Shown here in pieces: positions 48,967 through 58,086 of a DNA stretch of 64,000 nucleotides. The number at the start of each line of letters is the position of its first letter. The first letter of the stretch is position 1. The stretch covers positions 172,220 to 236,219 of the forward strand of contig JAJZGY010000001.1 in assembly GCA_021804785.1 (NCBI GenBank), in the 5' to 3' direction. The stretch comes from Pseudomonadota bacterium (lineage in GTDB: Bacteria > Pseudomonadota > Alphaproteobacteria > Micropepsales > Micropepsaceae). Under the pieces are notes generated by a model that was not told the DNA's origin, made no database searches, and worked only from the letters and a program-made list of their open reading frames with translations. Both the position numbers and the translations under genes were made by a program.

Positions 48967-50118
48967 ATGCCGCAATCCTTTCGTATTGAAATCGGTCAGC
49001 CCACCATCAATGCCATCCTGCGCAAAGTCCGCGCCTTTGAGTGGCACGAAGCACCTCAGGGGCCCGGACTTGATGACAGCTGGGCCTATGGCGCCAACCT
49101 CAAATACATGCGTGAGCTGTGCCGCTATTGGGTTGAGAACTACGACTGGTTTCATTGGCAGGACCAGCTCAATCGGTTTGCCCAATACCGGGCTGAAATC
49201 GAGGGGCTATCCATTCATTTCTATCATGAGCCGGGTTCTGGGCCCGCGCCACGCCCTCTCATCCTCAGTCATGGCTGGCCAGGCTCGGTATTTGAGTTCC
49301 TTCACATCATCGATCAGCTCGCTCATCCTGAACGCCATGGCGGAGATGTCCGCGACGCATTTACTGTGATTGTGCCCTCGCTTCCGGGCTATGGCTTTTC
49401 GGGCAAGCCCCAGCGACCGATCTCGCCGCGAACGATTGCCCGTATGTTCGATCGCCTCATGACTGAGGTACTGAACCTGCCGGGCTACATCGCGCAGGGA
49501 GGTGATTGGGGTTCGGCGATTTCGGGCTGGATGGGTTATGAAGGCAAGGGTTGCAGGGCAGTCCATCTCAACATGATGGGCTGGCGTACGCCCGGTGACA
49601 CGCCGCTGAGCGAAGAAGAAAGGGAGCATGCCGCTCGCGCGGAACAGCTGTTCAACATGGAGGGCGCCTATTTCCGCGAACAGTCCACAAAACCTCAGAC
49701 CTTGTCCTATGCGATGATGGATTCACCGGTCGGAGCCTGCGCCTGGATCGTCGAGAAATTTTACGGCTGGTCAGACATCCGCAGTGATTTTGAGGCCGTC
49801 TATTCCAAGGATCAGCTGCTCACCAATGTCATGATCTACCTGGTGTCGCGCAGCTTCAACACGGCAAGTTGGCTTTATCGCGGCCTGTTCGAGGATTTAA
49901 GTGGCGAGCCTGTGCCGCCAGGAGCGAGGATCGAACGGCCCGTGGCCATCGCCCGCTTCCCGGTCGATCTCATCCCGTTTCCCCCACGCAGCCAGGTCGA
50001 ACGCAGCATGAATGTGGTTCGCTGGAGCGAATTTGCCGAGGGCGGCCATTTTGCCGCGCTTGAGCGTCCCAACGATATCGTATACGATATACAGAATTTC
50101 GCCCAAGGATTAGGCTAA
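48967..50118 (+). CDS. Epoxide hydrolase (alpha/beta hydrolase with EHN domain)
   Basis: The 383-residue protein has the N-terminal epoxide hydrolase cap (RYWVENYDWFHWQDQLNRF as YWVENYDWFHW), the oxyanion motif HGWPGS (102-107), nucleophile Asp180 in QGGDWGS and His361 in EGGHFAALERP. These are the marks of the microsomal-type epoxide hydrolases, soluble in bacteria, which open epoxides to diols. The substrate is unknown. The next gene begins directly after its stop. Confidence 0.88.
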   Translation: MPQSFRIEIGQPTINAILRKVRAFEWHEAPQGPGLDDSWAYGANLKYMRELCRYWVENYDWFHWQDQLNRFAQYRAEIEGLSIHFYHEPGSGPAPRPLILSHGWPGSVFEFLHIIDQLAHPERHGGDVRDAFTVIVPSLPGYGFSGKPQRPISPRTIARMFDRLMTEVLNLPGYIAQGGDWGSAISGWMGYEGKGCRAVHLNMMGWRTPGDTPLSEEEREHAARAEQLFNMEGAYFREQSTKPQTLSYAMMDSPVGACAWIVEKFYGWSDIRSDFEAVYSKDQLLTNVMIYLVSRSFNTASWLYRGLFEDLSGEPVPPGARIERPVAIARFPVDLIPFPPRSQVERSMNVVRWSEFAEGGHFAALERPNDIVYDIQNFAQGLG

Positions 50119-51150
50119 ATGCGCAGTGCGCGACTTGTTCACATCGTCAGCTGTCATGCTGAAGGGGAGGTCGGAGAGGTCATCGTCGGTGGGGTCGCGC
50201 CGCCACCTGGTAACACAGTATGGGAGCAGTCACGTTTCATAGCCCGGGACGGACGGCTGCGCAGCTTTGTCCTCAACGAGCCGCGCGGCGGAGTATTCAA
50301 GCATGTCAGCCTCCTTGTACCGCCAAAGACAGCTGGCGCCGACATGGGTTGGATCGTCATGGAACCGGAAGATACGCCGCCCATGTCCGGATCCAATTCG
50401 ATGTGTGTGGCCACAGTGTTATTGGAGACCGGCATCCTGCCGATGTACGAACCCCAGACCATCTTGCATATCGAGGCGCCTGGCGGTGTAGTGGAGGCAA
50501 CGGCCGCCTGTCGTGACGGCAAGGTCGAGTGGATCCGCATCCGTAATGTTCCGTCCTTTGCTGATCGTCTGGATGCGCCCCTCGAGGTGGAGGGCTTGGG
50601 CACACTCACCGTCGACACGGCTTATGGCGGCGACAGCTTTGTGATCGCTGATGCCCGTGCACTGGGCTTCGCCTTACGCCCCGATGAAGCGCGCGATCTC
50701 GCGGAAGCTGGCATCCGAATTACCAGAGCTGCCAACCAGCAGCTGGGTTTCCGCCACCCGGAAAATCCGGACTGGGATCATATCTCCTTCTGCCTTTTGG
50801 CGGCCCCCATTACGCAGCAGGGCGATTGCTGGGTCGGCCGCAATACCGTCGCCATACAGCCAGGTAAGCTGGATCGTTCACCCTGCGGTACCGGCTGCTC
50901 CGCGCGAATGGCCGTGCTTCATGCGCGCGGCATCTTGAGGACAGGCGACAGATTCATTGGACGCTCGATCATCGACAGTGTGTTTCACTGCCGCATCGAG
51001 GATGTGGCCAAGGCTGGCCACCGCTCCGCTATCATTCCCAGCATTCAGGGCCGCGCCTTTATCACCGGCACGCACCAGCTGATGCTGGACCCGAGCGATC
51101 CTTGGCCCGAGGGCTACAAGCTCTCCGACACCTGGCCAAAGCTTGCCTGA
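50119..51150 (+). CDS. Proline racemase-family protein, hydroxyproline epimerase candidate
   Basis: The 343-residue protein has the family start [18 protein letters not shown] and two catalytic positions: Ser90 ([10 protein letters not shown]) in place of the first cysteine and Cys256 (SPCGTGCSA) as the second. In this family the Ser/Cys type is associated with hydroxyproline epimerases, while Cys/Thr marks 3-hydroxyproline dehydratases and Cys/Cys marks racemases. The function is inferred from this. It abuts the epoxide hydrolase gene without a gap and ends three bases before accA on the other strand. Confidence 0.8.
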   Translation: MRSARLVHIVSCHAEGEVGEVIVGGVAPPPGNTVWEQSRFIARDGRLRSFVLNEPRGGVFKHVSLLVPPKTAGADMGWIVMEPEDTPPMSGSNSMCVATVLLETGILPMYEPQTILHIEAPGGVVEATAACRDGKVEWIRIRNVPSFADRLDAPLEVEGLGTLTVDTAYGGDSFVIADARALGFALRPDEARDLAEAGIRITRAANQQLGFRHPENPDWDHISFCLLAAPITQQGDCWVGRNTVAIQPGKLDRSPCGTGCSARMAVLHARGILRTGDRFIGRSIIDSVFHCRIEDVAKAGHRSAIIPSIQGRAFITGTHQLMLDPSDPWPEGYKLSDTWPKLA

Positions 51151-51153
51151 GCG

Positions 51154-52110
51154 TCAGATGAGATCACGTCCCATCGCCAGATATTTGTCACGGCGCTGCT
51201 GCTTGAGCTGGGCCGGCAGCAGCGTGCTCAATTCGTTCAGGGACCGCGCGATGGTTTCTCCCACCGCCTGAATGGCTTCATCAGGCGCCCGGTGTGCCCC
51301 GCCCAATGGTTCGGATACAATGCCATCGATCAGCTTCAGATCGAGCAGATCCTGAGCCGAAATACGCATTGCCGCCGCCGCCTCCTGGGCTTTGTCAGCG
51401 GAGCGCCACAGTATCGACGCGCAACCTTCCGGCGAGATTACCGCATAGATGGCATGTTCCAGCATGAATACGCGGTTGGCCACGGCAATGCCCAGTGCAC
51501 CACCAGACATGCCCTCGCCGATGATCATCGCAATAAAGGGTACCTTCAGGTTGAGGCTCTTTTCGGTAGCACGCGCGATCGCCTCTGCCTGCCCCCGCTC
51601 CTCGGCCCCCACCCCAGGATAGGCACCAGCCGTGTCAACGAAGGAAAGCACCGGCAGACCAAAGCGCTCCGCCAGGTCAAACAGGCGCACGGCCTTACGG
51701 TAACCCTCCGGCATGGCCATGCCGAAATTGTGCTTAAGGCGCGACTGGGTATCGTTACCTTTTTCATGGCCAAGCACGGCGACAGCCTGGCCGCGAAAGC
51801 GCCCGAGACCAGCCATCACCGCCTGGTCCTCCCCAAACTGGCGATCGCCCGCCAGGAGCGTGAACTCGTCGATCAATCCGCTCAGATAATCCGAAAAATG
51901 TGGCCGCGCCGGGTGCCTGGCGACCAGGGCCTTCTGCCAGGGCGACAGCCTGGCATAGGTCTCCTTAATCAGCCCCGAGACCCTCGCCTGCAGGCGTCCA
52001 ACGTCCTCCTCGATGTTCATCGAGGGGTCTTGCTCGGCCAGCTGGCGTAGCTCGACTATTTTACCTTCGAGTTCAGCAATCGGGCGTTCAAAGTCCAGAT
52101 AAACGTGCAT
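51154..52110 (-). CDS. accA: Acetyl-CoA carboxylase carboxyltransferase subunit alpha
   Basis: AccA with AccD moves CO2 from biotin to acetyl-CoA at the start of fatty acid synthesis. The 318-residue protein has LDFERPIAELEGKI, VIGHEKG-like VLGHEKGND, GMAMPEGYRKAVRL, DTAGAYPGVGAEERGQAEAIA (as DTAGAYPGVGAEERGQ) and MIIGEGMSGGALGIAVA (as GEGMSGGALGI). All are typical. Confidence 0.96.
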   Translation of the reverse strand: MHVYLDFERPIAELEGKIVELRQLAEQDPSMNIEEDVGRLQARVSGLIKETYARLSPWQKALVARHPARPHFSDYLSGLIDEFTLLAGDRQFGEDQAVMAGLGRFRGQAVAVLGHEKGNDTQSRLKHNFGMAMPEGYRKAVRLFDLAERFGLPVLSFVDTAGAYPGVGAEERGQAEAIARATEKSLNLKVPFIAMIIGEGMSGGALGIAVANRVFMLEHAIYAVISPEGCASILWRSADKAQEAAAAMRISAQDLLDLKLIDGIVSEPLGGAHRAPDEAIQAVGETIARSLNELSTLLPAQLKQQRRDKYLAMGRDLI

Positions 52111-52391
52111 CTTTGCTCAGAAATTCCGTTCTGCTAGGCACGGGGAAAATGCCGCGGAAAATGGCCCGCGGCCCTGGTAATGTCAACAAACACGGCTGGG
52201 CGGCACCATATGCCCCCCCTTAACGAAAAGTACCCTGACTTCAATCCTTTAACGATCTCCCCGCGCGGCGACGCCACCCGTTTGCAGTCGCCCCAGCCCT
52301 TCGATCACCCGCTCCTGGCAGCTTGGTGCTGGCTGCTTCGCCGGGATAAATCCGGCCTGCGCACAGACCCGCCCCTCAATTCGGCCGGTGC

Positions 52392-53381
52392 TCAGTCTGT
52401 GTCTTGCCCGACAATCAGTGCCATTTGCTCCACTATGACCTGGGCCTGACGGATAGACGCGGCATCAATCAGAACGCCGTTGAGCGTGGCCGCACCAAGA
52501 CCTTTGTCCTGCGCCTCTTTCATCGCCGCAAGAATGGCCTTGGCCCGTGTGACCTCCTTTTGTGGGGGGGTAAAGATTTCATTGGCGAGTGCCACCTGGC
52601 TGGGGTGGATTGCCCACTTGCCTTCACAGCCGAGGATTGCAGTGCGCATTGCCTGGGCTCGAAAACCATCGGCATCCGAATAATCGCCAAACGGCCCGTC
52701 GATTGGAACCAGCCCGTGGGCCCGTGCCGCCTGACACATGCGGAACAGCGGATAATGCCAAAGATCGTTCCAATGCCGCTCCCGACGGCCATCAGCCAAG
52801 GCATCCGTCAGCATCACATAGTCTGAATTGCCACCACCAATATTGGTGGTGCGCATGCCTTGCGATGCCGCGTAATCTGCCGAGCCAAAATGCAGGCTTT
52901 CAAGACGGGCAGATGCACCGGCGATCTCGTCAATATTACCCAGGCCAAGCGCGGTTTCGATGATCACCTCAAGGCCGATCTGCTTTCTCCTTCCAACCGC
53001 AGCGCTGGCCTGAGTGACAAGCATGTCAATCGCGTAGACATCAGCAGCTGAACCGACCTTGGGAATCATGATCGCGTCCAGACGCTCGCCCCCCTTCTCT
53101 ACCAGCGCCAGTACGTCGCGATAACACCAATGTGTATCCAGACCATTGATGCGCACGCTTACCAGCTTGCGACCGAAGTCCACGTCGTGAAGTACCTCGA
53201 CGATGTTATCGCGGGCTTTGTCCTTATCCGCGGGAGCCACTGCATCCTCCAGATCAAGGCAAACAACATCGGCAGCACTTGCCGCCGCCTTGGCAAACAA
53301 TTGCGGACGTGAGCCCGGCACAAACAGCTTGGATCGATAAAGCCGTGGCGGTGTACGGCGAATAACAGGAGTAAAAGACAC
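52392..53381 (-). CDS. HpcH/HpaI-CitE family lyase, malyl-CoA lyase candidate
   Basis: The 329-residue TIM-barrel protein has RSKLFVPGSRPQLFAKA, VVCLDLEDAVAPADK (metal-binding Glu/Asp) and IGLEVIIETALGLGN, with LHFGSADYAASQGMR typical of L-malyl-CoA/beta-methylmalyl-CoA lyases of Alphaproteobacteria. It would cleave malyl-CoA to glyoxylate and acetyl-CoA. CitE-like or citramalyl-CoA lyase activity cannot be excluded. It lies between xerD and accA, which are adjacent in many relatives. Confidence 0.85.
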   Translation of the reverse strand: MSFTPVIRRTPPRLYRSKLFVPGSRPQLFAKAAASAADVVCLDLEDAVAPADKDKARDNIVEVLHDVDFGRKLVSVRINGLDTHWCYRDVLALVEKGGERLDAIMIPKVGSAADVYAIDMLVTQASAAVGRRKQIGLEVIIETALGLGNIDEIAGASARLESLHFGSADYAASQGMRTTNIGGGNSDYVMLTDALADGRRERHWNDLWHYPLFRMCQAARAHGLVPIDGPFGDYSDADGFRAQAMRTAILGCEGKWAIHPSQVALANEIFTPPQKEVTRAKAILAAMKEAQDKGLGAATLNGVLIDAASIRQAQVIVEQMALIVGQDTD

Positions 53382-53433
53382 GGATTGGGCTCCTCTGCGG
53401 CATCGAGGCAGCCTAGAGACTTGACGGCATAGA

Positions 53434-54396
53434 TCAAGATGGTCGTTTCGGCCCTTTGTCCCGCTTGGCGTTCCCGCGTCGCGCCAGGGGATGGGCAGAC
53501 TGGACTACGCGCACAAGACGGCCACTTGCGACATGGGTGTAAATCTGGGTCGTTGCGATATCTGCATGACCCAGCATGGTCTGCACACTCCGCAGATCCG
53601 CACCGCCTTCCACCAGATGGGTAGCAAAGGCATGGCGCAGCACATGTGGACTGAGTTTGTCAGGATCAATACCAGCCTTGAGTGCGAGCTGCTTGAGCAG
53701 CTTATGACAGGCGCGTCGGGTGATATGCCCCTCTTTACCATGCGAGGGAAACAGATAGAGACTATGTTTATCCCCACTGGCGAGGAATTGCTCTCTCACT
53801 TCGAGCCAACTTGCGATCGCTTGCCGTGCGTGGCTGTTGAGCGGCACCAGGCGTTCCTTACCTCCCTTGCCACGCACCAAAATGACCCCGTCACGGGCCT
53901 TAGCCGCTGCAAGTGGAAGGCTGACCAACTCGGATACCCGCAATCCCGCAGCGTAAAGGATCTCGACCATCGCCAGCAGACGGCGACCCTGCGCCTCGCG
54001 CGCAGCCTGCACCTCGGCGCACTCGATCAATCGCATTACATCTTCTGCGCTCAGCACTTTGGGAAGGGGACGGACCATCTTGGGTGCATCCAGGATCGAT
54101 GTTGGATCCTCGCTGCGGATTCCCTCCTGATAGAGAAAGCCGAAAAACTGTCGGAATGCTGACAGCTTGCGAGCCTGGGTGGAGGGGGCAAACCCCGCCT
54201 GGCCAAAGCGCTCCAGAACCTCGCGCAGCGCCGCGCGCGGTGCCTTTGAGAGATCAATACCAAGGGCCAGATCCATCAGGTCCCGCCGGTAAGCAGCGAT
54301 CGTATTGTTGCTGGCTCCACGTTCCGAGACCATCATATCGAGAAACGCTTCAATCAACGCGGCGTTCTGTGTGGCGGCTGGCGCGCGCGGATTCAC
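53434..54396 (-). CDS. xerD: Tyrosine recombinase XerD
   Basis: XerD resolves chromosome dimers at dif with XerC. The 320-residue protein has the catalytic Arg in AGLRVSELVSL, His-x-x-Arg in SPHVLRHAFATHL, and the Tyr in TTQIYTHVA. The start is the GTG at 54396, which overlaps the stop of the upstream gene (GTGA); the longer open frame upstream lies inside that gene and has no family sequence. Confidence 0.94.
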   Translation of the reverse strand: MNPRAPAATQNAALIEAFLDMMVSERGASNNTIAAYRRDLMDLALGIDLSKAPRAALREVLERFGQAGFAPSTQARKLSAFRQFFGFLYQEGIRSEDPTSILDAPKMVRPLPKVLSAEDVMRLIECAEVQAAREAQGRRLLAMVEILYAAGLRVSELVSLPLAAAKARDGVILVRGKGGKERLVPLNSHARQAIASWLEVREQFLASGDKHSLYLFPSHGKEGHITRRACHKLLKQLALKAGIDPDKLSPHVLRHAFATHLVEGGADLRSVQTMLGHADIATTQIYTHVASGRLVRVVQSAHPLARRGNAKRDKGPKRPS

Positions 54397-56192
54397 AGCG
54401 AGGCCGCCCCTTTGACCTGCCGGGCGGCCCCCTCCAGGCGCGGTGCCCGGTAATTTAGGAGAGCTGCTCCGCCGATTGCACGTGCGTCTGCACCCAAATG
54501 TTCGCGTACAAGGTCGCCAACAAGCGAGACGCATGAATTGGGGGTCAAGTCACCAGGACCCTGTGCTCCCAGCGCATCAAGAATGAAGGCTATGGCAATT
54601 CCGCGCTGGCCCGATGTGCGCATGGCTTCAGTGAGCTTGTGCATGTAGACCCGACCCGGTCGACGTCCCGGCCATGTGGTAGCAAGAGCGCGCCTTGCAG
54701 TGAGCGCCACCGCAGGTGGCAGGGGCTCCTTCAGCACGTTGAACAGGCCGAGTGCCAGGGCCGCAAAACGTTGTCCTGGCGCTCCATGCACCAATTCGCG
54801 ACGCAACTCGGAGAGCATGGCAGCGCGCTGGCCCGGAGCAACGCTTGCCGGGGCGATCAGCTCAAGGCAGGCGTAAAGATGTGCCCATAACATGGCGTCG
54901 CCAGGATTTGAAAGATCAAGCGTTGCGGCCCAGTCAGCCGCCCTGTCGACATTGCCCGTCATCATCAGCGCCCGGGCAAACAGGTCAGTCATTCTGTGGT
55001 CGCGGGCCGTTGGCATGACGCGCATGAGCGCACCCTGTTCGAGGTCGGCCGCGACTCCCATCAGGTCCTGCTTGCGGGCGGTGGCAAGAGCCTCAAAGAT
55101 CAGCGCCGGCTGCGCCTCCTCCGAGGCTTTCTTCACCGCGCGGCGCAAGAGGGCCTGGCCTTCCAGAAACGGCAACTGCAGAACCTGCGCGTGCTCAGTG
55201 GCCAACTGGTCAGGAGAGAAGTTCTGCGCATCGGCGATGGCTCGCAGCTCAGATACGGAAAGCGCACCAGTACGCAACACGCGCTCAGCCGCAGCGATGC
55301 GGTCACCCGGCGGGTTCTTTGCCGCCTGCGCCGCCAGCAAAAGTCCCGGCGTGCCCAACTCCTCACCAAGGTCTAACGGAACCGGCAGGCTGTTCTGTTG
55401 CAGCAGAAAAACAGTGAGTGCGTCGGCGTTCACAATCTTTTTGGGCATCGGCAAGGAGCGCTGACGCAACCCTGCGAGCAGGCCGTTAAATCCTGGATCC
55501 GCAAGCCCTTGTGCCTGCATCACCGACAGCGTCAGCTGAGCTGCGGGCAGATTACCTTGCACGCTGTAGCAATAGGCCCGAAGCCGGATCCAGAAGGGCT
55601 CGGAACTGCGGAGACGACGGGACGTGTCAGGACCACACACCGCCTGCGTCTGATTGGCATAGAGCAGCGCGTCAGCGCGGGCACGGTCAAAATCCGGATC
55701 ATGTGGGACCTCAGCGACGCGCGCGAGCGCCCCCGCGTCGCCCAGCAGGCCCGCATCGAGCAGGCGGCGCAAACGAACCGTGGCAAAAGCGTGGGGCGCC
55801 TGCCCTATCGGTGCCGCCGCCGTGGTGAGGAGGAGCCTGCGCGCCAAAGCCCGCAGGGGTGCGATGGTAGTGGCGATCGGAAGCCGGTCGAGAAGCGCCT
55901 CGGCTTCCAGTTTGGGGGCACCGAGCCAGAGGGATGCCCCAACTCCTCCCTGATCCGCGCTGATAGTACCGGCGGGCGGCCCTTCTACTGCGCCCAGCGA
56001 ATTGACCGTCACCGCTGAGGTCACAGCGCCAGCCCTGATGAGCACCTCTGGGGCATTTGGAGGAGGTCCGCTCAGCGTTTGTGGAGCACCCGTGGCAAAC
56101 CCACCGCTAGGCTGCGCCCAGGCAGTCCCTGGCACAAGGACCCATCCGGCCAAAAAGGCGGCGCCCAGCGCCCTAGTACGAAGTCCGTTCAT
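54393..56192 (-). CDS. Large exported protein of unknown function, upstream of xerD
   Basis: The 599-residue protein has a signal peptide (MNGLRTRALGAAFLAGW, cleavage likely after AWA). The mature part is rich in Ala, Leu and Arg and mostly alpha-helical, probably a superhelical repeat: blocks such as ARVAEVPHDPDFDRARADALLY, LRAYCYSVQGNLPAAQLTLSV are TPR-like but not canonical (quoted only up to 22 letters of the first are abbreviated here as ARVAEV...ALLY). ATG 56192 was chosen because the signal peptide starts there. The small membrane-protein gene upstream overlaps its start by 20 bases. It is coupled to xerD, but no functional link is known. Confidence 0.7.
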   Translation of the reverse strand: MNGLRTRALGAAFLAGWVLVPGTAWAQPSGGFATGAPQTLSGPPPNAPEVLIRAGAVTSAVTVNSLGAVEGPPAGTISADQGGVGASLWLGAPKLEAEALLDRLPIATTIAPLRALARRLLLTTAAAPIGQAPHAFATVRLRRLLDAGLLGDAGALARVAEVPHDPDFDRARADALLYANQTQAVCGPDTSRRLRSSEPFWIRLRAYCYSVQGNLPAAQLTLSVMQAQGLADPGFNGLLAGLRQRSLPMPKKIVNADALTVFLLQQNSLPVPLDLGEELGTPGLLLAAQAAKNPPGDRIAAAERVLRTGALSVSELRAIADAQNFSPDQLATEHAQVLQLPFLEGQALLRRAVKKASEEAQPALIFEALATARKQDLMGVAADLEQGALMRVMPTARDHRMTDLFARALMMTGNVDRAADWAATLDLSNPGDAMLWAHLYACLELIAPASVAPGQRAAMLSELRRELVHGAPGQRFAALALGLFNVLKEPLPPAVALTARRALATTWPGRRPGRVYMHKLTEAMRTSGQRGIAIAFILDALGAQGPGDLTPNSCVSLVGDLVREHLGADARAIGGAALLNYRAPRLEGAARQVKGAASL

Positions 56193-56316
56193 GGGTGAGC
56201 ACCTGATGATAGGCGCGCTGCGGGGGTGTGAGCGTGCCGGCGTACCAGGCCAAGAACCCGGCCCCAATGATTGCGAGAAAAAGAACGCCGAGCCCAATGC
56301 GAATTGCCCAAGCCAT
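56173..56316 (-). CDS. Small membrane protein
   Basis: This 47-residue protein (MAWAIRIGLGVLFLAIIGAG at the start) has one membrane span (about 5-25) and a short polar tail, TPPQRAYHQVL. It overlaps the start of the downstream exported-protein gene by 20 bases, which suggests coupling. I recognise no family. The longer open frame upstream to 56388 has a different composition and is not preferred. Confidence 0.55.
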   Translation of the reverse strand: MAWAIRIGLGVLFLAIIGAGFLAWYAGTLTPPQRAYHQVLTHERTSY

Positions 56317-56444
56317 GTGTTCACCCAAGGTTTGCGATAAACGCGAAGCGGCCCCCACCCCCGCGCTCCCTCTTTCTGAAGGAAACACGGGGGGAAATGC
56401 AAGTCCTGCTGGAAGCTTTCCTGCTCTCCGTGTAAGCCTGAAAT

Positions 56445-56981
56445 ATGAGCGGTTTAAGGCGAACAGTCGCCCTGATCGGGATGATGGGCGTGGGCAAGAG
56501 CTCGCTGGGGCGACGGCTTGCCACCCGGCTTAAGGTCCCGTTTCGTGATTCCGATACGGAGATTGAGCTCGCCGCGGGCTGCACCGTCACCGAAATCTTC
56601 GAGCGCTATGGTGAGGAGGCGTTCCGCAGCTGTGAGCGCAAGGTGATCGCAAGGCTCCTGGAACTTCCTCCCCTGGTGCTGGCGACCGGGGGCGGCTCCT
56701 TCGCCGATGCCCAGATCCGCGCAGCGATCCAGAAAGGTGCCGTTTCGGTTTGGATCAAGGCCCCGGTTGCCCTGCTCGTCGAGCGTGTCGGGCGGCGAGA
56801 TACCAGGCCCATGCTGCGCAATGGTGACCCACACGATATCCTTACCCAGCTGCTGGAGGCCCGAGCCCCCCTTTACGGCGAGGCCGATATCCACGTTGAA
56901 ACCGAAGACGGACCGCACCAGGTTCAGGTCAATCGCATCTTGGCCGCGCTCGTTGCGCGCGGCATCGTGGAGGACATGTGA
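56445..56981 (+). CDS. aroK: Shikimate kinase
   Basis: AroK phosphorylates shikimate on the path to chorismate. The 178-residue protein has the P-loop GMMGVGKSSLGR (12-23), FRDSDTEIE (Walker B-like, shikimate-binding Asp), EEAFRSCE, and ATGGGSF. It overlaps aroB by four bases. Confidence 0.95.
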   Translation: MSGLRRTVALIGMMGVGKSSLGRRLATRLKVPFRDSDTEIELAAGCTVTEIFERYGEEAFRSCERKVIARLLELPPLVLATGGGSFADAQIRAAIQKGAVSVWIKAPVALLVERVGRRDTRPMLRNGDPHDILTQLLEARAPLYGEADIHVETEDGPHQVQVNRILAALVARGIVEDM

Positions 56982-58075
56982 GCGAGACTATTTCCGTAAA
57001 CTTGGGAACCCGCAGCTATGACATAGAGGTGGGCCCGGGCCTGATCCCGCGCGCGGCAGAGTTCATCAAACCGCGAGCCCGGGGCTCCATCGCCATTGTG
57101 ACAGACGAGCACGTGGCCACAGTGCATTTGCCGGTTCTGCTGGAGGGATTGCGGGCTGAGGGGTTGACCGCTGCCTCACTCGTTGTCCCGGCCGGCGAAG
57201 CCAGCAAGAGCTTCGCAGGTCTGGAGCAGCTGTGCGAGGGGTTGCTCGATCTCGAATTGGACCGTAGCAGTCTTGTCATCGCTTTGGGTGGTGGAGTTGT
57301 GGGTGATCTGGCCGGTTTTGCCGCCGGCATCCTTAAGCGCGGCCTGGCCGTGGTTCAGATGCCCACCACCCTTTTAGCCCAAGTCGACTCTTCGGTTGGC
57401 GGCAAAACCGGAATTAACACGCGCCATGGCAAAAATCTCATCGGCCTGTTTCATCAACCCCGACTCGTGATCGCCGACATCTCAAGCCTCTCCACTCTGC
57501 CGCAGCGTCAGATGCGGGCCGGATATGCCGAAATTGTCAAATATGGCGCACTGGGCGACGCCGCGTTTTTTACCTGGCTCGAAGAGCACGGGCCGGCCGC
57601 CCTTTCCGGGGATCAGGCAGCCCTCAGCCATGCCGTCGCCCATTCCTGTCGTATGAAGGCTGCGATCGTTGCACGCGACGAGCGCGAGAGCGGCGAGCGG
57701 GCGCTGCTCAATCTTGGTCACACGTTCGGCCATGCGCTGGAGGCGGCTTGCGGATTTTCCGATCAGCTTCTGCACGGCGAAGCTGTGGCGATCGGCATGG
57801 TCCTGGCATTCCGCCTGTCTGTGCGCCTTGGCCTGGCTCCCAAAAGCGATGCGGAGCGGCTTTGCCGGCATCTTACAGCGATCGGACTTCCCACCGAATT
57901 GTCAGCTCTGGGACCCCAAAGGCTGGACGGGCAGGCTTTCATCCAACTCATGAGCCACGACAAAAAGGTGCATGCAGGGGCACTTACCTTCGTGCTGGCG
58001 CGCAGTATTGGCGACGCCTTCACCACCCAAAGTGTACCGACCGCCGAGCTCTTGGCGGTACTTTCGGCCGACTGA
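56978..58075 (+). CDS. aroB: 3-Dehydroquinate synthase
   Basis: AroB forms the first ring of the shikimate pathway. The 365-residue protein has ALGGGVVGDLAGFAA, QMPTTLLAQVDSSVGGKTGIN (as PTTLLAQVDSSVGGKTGIN) and LLNLGHTFGHALEA with metal-binding histidines. With aroK it feeds chorismate to the trp genes, and possibly to the ubi operon elsewhere in this window. Confidence 0.96.
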   Translation: MSETISVNLGTRSYDIEVGPGLIPRAAEFIKPRARGSIAIVTDEHVATVHLPVLLEGLRAEGLTAASLVVPAGEASKSFAGLEQLCEGLLDLELDRSSLVIALGGGVVGDLAGFAAGILKRGLAVVQMPTTLLAQVDSSVGGKTGINTRHGKNLIGLFHQPRLVIADISSLSTLPQRQMRAGYAEIVKYGALGDAAFFTWLEEHGPAALSGDQAALSHAVAHSCRMKAAIVARDERESGERALLNLGHTFGHALEAACGFSDQLLHGEAVAIGMVLAFRLSVRLGLAPKSDAERLCRHLTAIGLPTELSALGPQRLDGQAFIQLMSHDKKVHAGALTFVLARSIGDAFTTQSVPTAELLAVLSAD

Positions 58076-58086
58076 CGGAGCCAATT

